Assembly (NCBI GenBank): GCA_013314735.1
Contig: JABUFD010000002.1
Location: forward strand, 806,001-870,000
DNA: 64,000 nucleotides
Reading direction: 5' to 3'
Source: Anaerolineae bacterium
Lineage (GTDB): Bacteria; Chloroflexota; Anaerolineae; Anaerolineales; Anaerolineaceae
The translations under genes were made by a program, and so were the position numbers. The notes beneath the pieces were generated by a model. It had not been told where the DNA came from, made no database searches, and worked only from the letters and a program-made list of their open reading frames with translations. The stretch's first letter is position 1. Each line of letters starts with the position of its first letter. This document shows positions 60,231 through 64,000 of this stretch, piece after piece.

Positions 60231-61418
60231 ATGCACGATGTACTGATTGTCGGGGCTGGCCCGGCAGGTTCGATGGCGGCGCTCCGCCTGGCGCGGCTGG
60301 GTTTTTCGGTTGCCCTGTTGGAAAAAGACACCTTCCCCCGCATCAAAACCTGCGGCGACCTGGTCACGCTGGAAGGGCTGGGATTGCTGGAAGATGCCGG
60401 GTTGGGCGAATGGCTGGAAACCTGTCGGCGGGTGGATGGGCTGCGCTTTTCCTCGCCCGACGGGCAGGTGCTTGATATCGCGGTGTGCGATTCAGCCAGT
60501 GAAGCCCGTAACCGCATCCTGCCGCGCGAATACCTCGATGCGCAGTTAGCCCAGGCGGCGATGCGTGCGGGTGCTGGATTGTTTGAAGGCTGCCGGGTGC
60601 AGGAAGTACAAATGGGAGACGATGCTGTCCGCCTCACCACTTCGCGGGGAGAATTCACCGGGCGGATGCTGCTGCTGGCAGATGGTTCGCACGCGCCGAT
60701 CACCCGCAAGCTGGGGCTGCTGCGCGAAGCACCCGACCTGATGGCGGCGCGCCAGTATTTGCACTGCCCGGGGGTTGACCCGCTGGGTCCGCTGGAATTT
60801 CACTTCCAGCGTGAGATTCTGCCCGGTTATACCTGGCTGTTTCCGCAGGGGGAGTATGGTTTCAACCTGGGCTGCGGCACCTACACCGCACGCGTGAACC
60901 GCAAAGAACTCGACCTTGCTGCCGTGCTGGAAGCCTTCAAACGGCATGATCCGATCCTGGCCGGCAGACTGGCGGGTGCGGAAGCAATCGGTCCCATCCG
61001 GGCGCATCCGCTGCGTACGCATGTGGGCGGTACCCGCTCCCACGCATTTCGCATCATGGTATTGGGAGATGCCGCCGGGCTGGTCAGTCCGTTTACCGGC
61101 GAAGGGATCACCTCGGGCATGATCAGCGGGGCGCTGGCGGTACGCTTTGCCTCGGACGCATTTGCATCAGGTGATTTTTCCGCCGCCGCCCTTGCACCGT
61201 ACACACAGGCGCTGAAACAGCGCTTTGCCGGTGACCATAACGCCGCCTATGTGCTGCGTTCCACCCTGCGCGATCCGCGCCTGCTGGACCATTTCTTCCG
61301 CGTGATGGCGGCGGATGCGGACCTGGCGCGTACCTTCGCGCTGGCTTACCTGGATGAGGTCAGTCCGCAGTTGTTATTGCACCCGCGCAACCTGGTGAAG
61401 CTGCTGCAGAAGAGGTAA
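60231..61418 (+). CDS. geranylgeranyl-reductase-family FAD oxidoreductase
   Basis: A 395-residue flavoprotein. The dinucleotide motif is VLIVGAGPAGSMAALRLARLG, followed by the family segment FPRIKTCGDLVT, with Cys in the C-G-D motif. The second FAD motif is RIMVLGDAAGLVSPFTGEGITSGMISG. Members saturate isoprenoid side chains of menaquinones, chlorophyll or archaeal lipids; others act on different substrates. GGAGGG precedes the ATG, 16 bases after the HerA-like gene, so it may be cotranscribed. Its presence with a G1P dehydrogenase elsewhere in the window is noted but not proof of ether-lipid synthesis. Confidence 0.9.
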   Translation: MHDVLIVGAGPAGSMAALRLARLGFSVALLEKDTFPRIKTCGDLVTLEGLGLLEDAGLGEWLETCRRVDGLRFSSPDGQVLDIAVCDSASEARNRILPREYLDAQLAQAAMRAGAGLFEGCRVQEVQMGDDAVRLTTSRGEFTGRMLLLADGSHAPITRKLGLLREAPDLMAARQYLHCPGVDPLGPLEFHFQREILPGYTWLFPQGEYGFNLGCGTYTARVNRKELDLAAVLEAFKRHDPILAGRLAGAEAIGPIRAHPLRTHVGGTRSHAFRIMVLGDAAGLVSPFTGEGITSGMISGALAVRFASDAFASGDFSAAALAPYTQALKQRFAGDHNAAYVLRSTLRDPRLLDHFFRVMAADADLARTFALAYLDEVSPQLLLHPRNLVKLLQKR

Positions 61419-61441
61419 GGAGTTTGCAGACAGGAAAAAAG

Positions 61442-61470
61442 TTGGTTTTAATAGAAGACTGTGTTAAAAT
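61442..61470 (+). promoter_or_regulatory. promoter of the restriction-modification pair
   Basis: TTGGTT (61442-61447), 17-base spacer and TAAAAT (61465-61470). The predicted leader of about 20 bases contains AAGGATAA before the ATG at 61498. Confidence 0.65.
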
Positions 61471-61497
61471 AGAACATAGGTTCTTTAAGGATAAGTC

Positions 61498-62391
61498 ATG
61501 GATTATCTGAATAAAATTTTTCACGGGGATTGCGTTGATATTCTTCGCGATTTTCCTGACAATTCGGTAGATTTAATTTTCACATCGCCTCCTTATGCTG
61601 ATCAAAGGAGCAATACTTACGGTGGGATAAAACCTGATGAGTATGTCGCCTGGTTTATGCCTCGGGCAGAACAATTTTACCGAGTGTTGAAGCCAACAGG
61701 AACATTCATACTTAACATCAAAGAACGAGTCGTGAATGGTGAACGACATACATATGTTATTGAACTGATTTTGGAAATGCGGAAATCAGGTTGGCTGTGG
61801 ACCGAAGAATTTATGTGGCACAAAAAGAATTCTTATCCTGGCAAATGGCCAAATCGTTTCAGAGATTCCTGGGAACGGTTGATTCAATTCAACAAAGAGA
61901 AAAATTTCCATATGTATCAAGACACTGTCATGGTACCAGTTGGTGATTGGGCTCAATCCAGATTATCAAACCTAAGCGAAACGGATCAAGCAAGAGATGA
62001 GTCAAAGGTAGGTAGCGGTTTTGGAAAAAACATATCCAATTGGTTGGGACGTGATATGGTTTATCCAACCAATGTGATTCATATGGCAACAGAATGCGGA
62101 AATAGAGGGCATAGTGCTGCCTTTCCTGAAGAATTGCCATCATGGTTCATTAAACTTTTTACCAAAGAACTTGATGTGGTTTTGGATCCATTTGTTGGTT
62201 CAGGGACTACACCTGTGGCCGCAATACAATTAAATCGTAAATATATCGGCATTGATGTTCTAGAAGAATATTGCATAAAGTCTGAAGAAAGAATATCTAG
62301 ATGCCAGATTCCATTGTTTTCCATAGCCGAGAAAAATGAATTGAACGAATATCGACCAAATTCACCTGCAAGAGGGGAAAAAGAGAGATGA
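61498..62391 (+). CDS. DNA methyltransferase (beta class, probably N4-cytosine)
   Basis: A 297-residue type II DNA methyltransferase. The catalytic motif IV LIFTSPPYADQ is near the N-terminus and the SAM-binding motif I LDPFVGSGTTPVAA near the C-terminus, the order of the beta class. TSPPY (Ser at the first position) is typical of N4-cytosine enzymes rather than N6-adenine DPPY types. The intervening region is the target-recognition domain (YPGKWPNRFRDSWERLIQF). A/T-biased codons mark it as foreign. Its stop overlaps the downstream endonuclease start by four bases, so methylase is made first and the nuclease by coupling. Confidence 0.93.
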   Translation: MDYLNKIFHGDCVDILRDFPDNSVDLIFTSPPYADQRSNTYGGIKPDEYVAWFMPRAEQFYRVLKPTGTFILNIKERVVNGERHTYVIELILEMRKSGWLWTEEFMWHKKNSYPGKWPNRFRDSWERLIQFNKEKNFHMYQDTVMVPVGDWAQSRLSNLSETDQARDESKVGSGFGKNISNWLGRDMVYPTNVIHMATECGNRGHSAAFPEELPSWFIKLFTKELDVVLDPFVGSGTTPVAAIQLNRKYIGIDVLEEYCIKSEERISRCQIPLFSIAEKNELNEYRPNSPARGEKER

Positions 62392-63143
62392 CGACATTAA
62401 ATCTTGATGAAGTAAATGAATTTGTTAATTCGAATATTGTGCGTTTCCATGAAAACCGGTTAAAAATTGTTCGGCAATTAAGCCTGAATAAATTGATTCA
62501 CAAGAATCCGTATCTTTTTAAAGCAAAGAATCATAACTATGCTCCTCAATTAATCGAAAGTTTCTTATCAGCGTTTTTATCTTCTTCTGAGGAGAAAATA
62601 TTTGGCGATTTTCTTGAAGATCTTGCTATTTTTGTCGCCAGCAAAACCTGTAATGGCAGAAAATCTACTGCACAGGGGATTGATTTGGAGTTTAACCGGG
62701 ATTCAATTCACTACATAGTTTCGATCAAATCTGGGACGAATTGGGGAAACAGTTCCCAACACAAAAAACTGGCAGAAGATTTTAAAACAGCCAAACGAGT
62801 ATTGCAACAATCCCAATTTGGAACAAATGTACAGCCTGTTCTTGGCATTTGTTATGGAAATACGAAAACCACTATTACGAAAGATGATTATTTAAAAGTG
62901 GTTGGTCAAAATTTTTGGTATTTAATTTCCATGAATGATTGTTTGTATATTGATATCATCGAACCAATTGGTTACCAGGCGAAAGTTCATAATGAGGCTT
63001 TTGATGAGAGCCGCGATAAATTAGCCAATCGGTTGATAATGGAATTTGTGAAAGAGTATTGTTATCCTGATGGCGCTGTCAATTGGGAAAAGTTGGTGCA
63101 GCATAGTTGCGGTAATTTTGACCTGAATACATTTATCAAATAA
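62388..63143 (+). CDS. type II restriction endonuclease, PmeII-like family
   Basis: A 251-residue cognate endonuclease. The patterns KLIHKNPYLFKAKN, FLSSSEEKIFGDFLEDLAIFVASKTC, GIDLEFNRDSIHYIVSIKSG and NWGNSSQHKKLAEDFKTAKRVL, followed by VLGICYGNT, match what I recall of the PmeII family. The PD-(D/E)xK-like core is probably the Asp of GIDLEF with the Lys of SIKSG. The recognition sequence cannot be read. No C-protein gene or C-box is present, so control relies on the overlapping translation and methylase-first order. Composition is as AT-rich as the methylase. Confidence 0.82.
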   Translation: MTTLNLDEVNEFVNSNIVRFHENRLKIVRQLSLNKLIHKNPYLFKAKNHNYAPQLIESFLSAFLSSSEEKIFGDFLEDLAIFVASKTCNGRKSTAQGIDLEFNRDSIHYIVSIKSGTNWGNSSQHKKLAEDFKTAKRVLQQSQFGTNVQPVLGICYGNTKTTITKDDYLKVVGQNFWYLISMNDCLYIDIIEPIGYQAKVHNEAFDESRDKLANRLIMEFVKEYCYPDGAVNWEKLVQHSCGNFDLNTFIK

Positions 63144-63197
63144 CCTTTCCTGTTTTTTTCCTATTGCGGAAGGGGACGAAATAAATCCGTCTAAGCG

Positions 63198-63860
63198 CTA
63201 CCCCGCCGGGAACCATCGTAGGACTTCGCGAGTGACAAGTTCGTGCCCCTTGCGGTTGGGATGATTGCTCCATGATAGCAGATCGGTCAAATCACCGAAT
63301 TCCCGGTATTGCTGGAAGGCGGCAAAGCTGTCAGCCAGGCCGACACCGTGGTCATGTGCCAGCTGACAAATTTGCCGGGCGTGCTCCCCTAACTGTGCCG
63401 CATCATCACCGCTATAGGATGCCAGCTGGGTGATATCGTGAGTCGGGGTCAGCAGGATCATCCTGGCGCCTGCCCGGGTACCCGCCTCGATCATACTCGT
63501 CCAGGCGGCGTGTGCTTTCTCCAGCCCCATGCGGCGGTCGTTCAATCCATAATCAATCGTGATCACGTCCGGTCGGTGGCAGAGCACCTCTTCGGTAAAC
63601 CGTTCGGCGCCAGATTCAGAATTTTCCCCGCCAATGGCTGTGACAATGACATTGATGACCGCAAATGGAAAGCGTTGTTTAAGGCCGGTCAGCAGGAGGT
63701 GAGGGTAGGCGCTCAGGCTGTCAACCATTGGTGTGGCGAAATAACCCGCCGGCACGCTGTGACCATGGCAGACGATATTCACCGTACGGTTATCGGGCCA
63801 ATGCCGCCGGAGGTTTTCGGTGATCGTTGCCAGGTAGGTGTTGCTGTCCGGGATGCTCAA
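63198..63860 (-). CDS. SGNH/GDSL-family hydrolase
   Basis: A 220-residue SGNH hydrolase. Block I is VCHGHSVPAGYF (nucleophile Ser in GHS), Gly in VTAIGGENS, block III is ITIDYGLNDRR with the oxyanion Asn, and block V is WSNHPNRKGHELV with the catalytic Asp-His equivalent (N-H-P). No signal peptide. Members deacetylate sugars or hydrolyse lipids. The likely start is a TTG (63858-63860, minus strand), since no in-frame ATG precedes the catalytic Ser. It lies 27 bases after the stop of an upstream gene, in the same frame. Confidence 0.85.
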   Translation of the reverse strand: MSIPDSNTYLATITENLRRHWPDNRTVNIVCHGHSVPAGYFATPMVDSLSAYPHLLLTGLKQRFPFAVINVIVTAIGGENSESGAERFTEEVLCHRPDVITIDYGLNDRRMGLEKAHAAWTSMIEAGTRAGARMILLTPTHDITQLASYSGDDAAQLGEHARQICQLAHDHGVGLADSFAAFQQYREFGDLTDLLSWSNHPNRKGHELVTREVLRWFPAG

Positions 63861-63887
63861 GGTGTTGAACCTATCATCAGGTTGGTA

Positions 63888-64000
63888 TTACTCGGCATGA
63901 TCCGCTGACGGGGATGTTTCTCCATTTTCATTTGGGGGTGTTTCCGCATCATTTTCTTTGTTTGGAACGGATCCCTCCCGCCGGAGGCTGCGGCGGATGA
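63888..64000 (-). CDS. C-terminal fragment of an unknown protein
   Basis: An open frame enters from the right edge and ends at TAA (63890-63888). The 37 visible residues are Arg-rich at first (RRSLRREGS), then acidic and Pro/Asn/Glu-rich (NDAETPPNENGE), like the cytoplasmic or disordered tail of a larger protein. No domain is visible. It is followed by the SGNH gene on the same strand and is probably in the same transcript. Confidence 0.5.
   Translation of the reverse strand, partial: IRRSLRREGSVPNKENDAETPPNENGETSPSADHAE

Noticed and set aside
63858-63890. A possible readthrough fusion between the right-edge gene and the SGNH hydrolase, which share a frame across a TAA
   Set aside because: The upstream tail looks like a natural disordered C-terminus, and a TTG start for the SGNH gene explains the arrangement without readthrough.
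1-64000. CRISPR arrays, tRNA, rRNA and riboswitches
   Set aside because: No regularly spaced direct repeats, no cloverleaf or CCA-ended structures and no rRNA-like blocks were recognised in the intergenic gaps; a covariance-model scan would be needed to exclude small RNAs.

Overview
The window looks like a chromosomal segment of a Chloroflexota bacterium, most likely class Anaerolineae. This rests on the gene mix: a monoderm-style Tad/Flp pilus cluster without secretin, paired PspC proteins, GIN-domain lipoproteins, a PIN-TRAM membrane protein, and an AraM-type glycerol-1-phosphate dehydrogenase. It also rests on GC-rich codon use with consensus sigma70 promoters. No rRNA, tRNA, CRISPR array, transposase or prophage was recognised. 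The backbone is ordinary; the clearest accessory pieces are an AT-rich restriction-modification pair near 61.5-63.1 kb and an AT-rich orphan membrane protein near 56.8-57.4 kb.

Layout. 0-8.7 kb: an alpha/beta hydrolase tail, an unknown coiled-coil membrane protein with a small partner, an alpha-toroid protein, OsmC, two GIN-domain (DUF2807) lipoproteins, a HAD-IIA phosphatase beside a glycerol-1-phosphate dehydrogenase (as AraL-AraM), and a GyrI-like protein. 8.9-16.3 kb: an S1-domain RNA-binding protein under a perfect TTGACA-17-TATAAT promoter, CTP synthase, two PspC proteins, two GNATs, an RNase H-like protein, a LysM lipoprotein and a pirin. 16.5-20.2 kb: an operon of a methionine-synthase-activation-like protein with two flavodoxin-like proteins, then an SPFH protein carrying a C-terminal helix-turn-helix with a partner gene. 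20.4-28.4 kb: a membrane protein followed by the Tad pilus set (Flp pilin, CpaB, receiver, CpaE-type ATPase, CpaF, TadB, TadC).

28.5-34.8 kb: ComF-like protein, long HPF, EF-P, a Cys-rich small protein, FtsH and a membrane histidine kinase. 34.8-38.6 kb (minus): an operon of esterase, YraN-like nuclease, MiaA and an AMP-forming ligase. 38.7-45.1 kb: a zinc-ribbon/double-GNAT fusion, a Gfo/Idh/MocA oxidoreductase, and a compact operon of upp, a ThiF-like E1, a DUF3298 lipoprotein and a PP-loop ATPase. 45.2-53.7 kb: PadR with its DUF2812 partner, a methyltransferase, DedA, PIN-TRAM, CysRS, RlmB-like methyltransferase, YgiQ-like radical SAM and a small protein. 53.8-64 kb: RuvB-QueA-hydrolase, the AT-rich membrane protein, a HerA-like ATPase, a geranylgeranyl-reductase-family protein, the R-M pair, an SGNH hydrolase, and the tail of another gene.

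A recurring theme is that several genes (LysM lipoprotein, the 20.4 kb membrane protein, ComF, the zinc-ribbon/GNAT fusion, YgiQ, RuvB) have a -10 box only 6-16 bases before the start codon and no Shine-Dalgarno. This suggests leaderless or near-leaderless mRNAs, while most other genes have clear AGGAG-type sites. All functions are inferred from reading the sequence; no database search was run.
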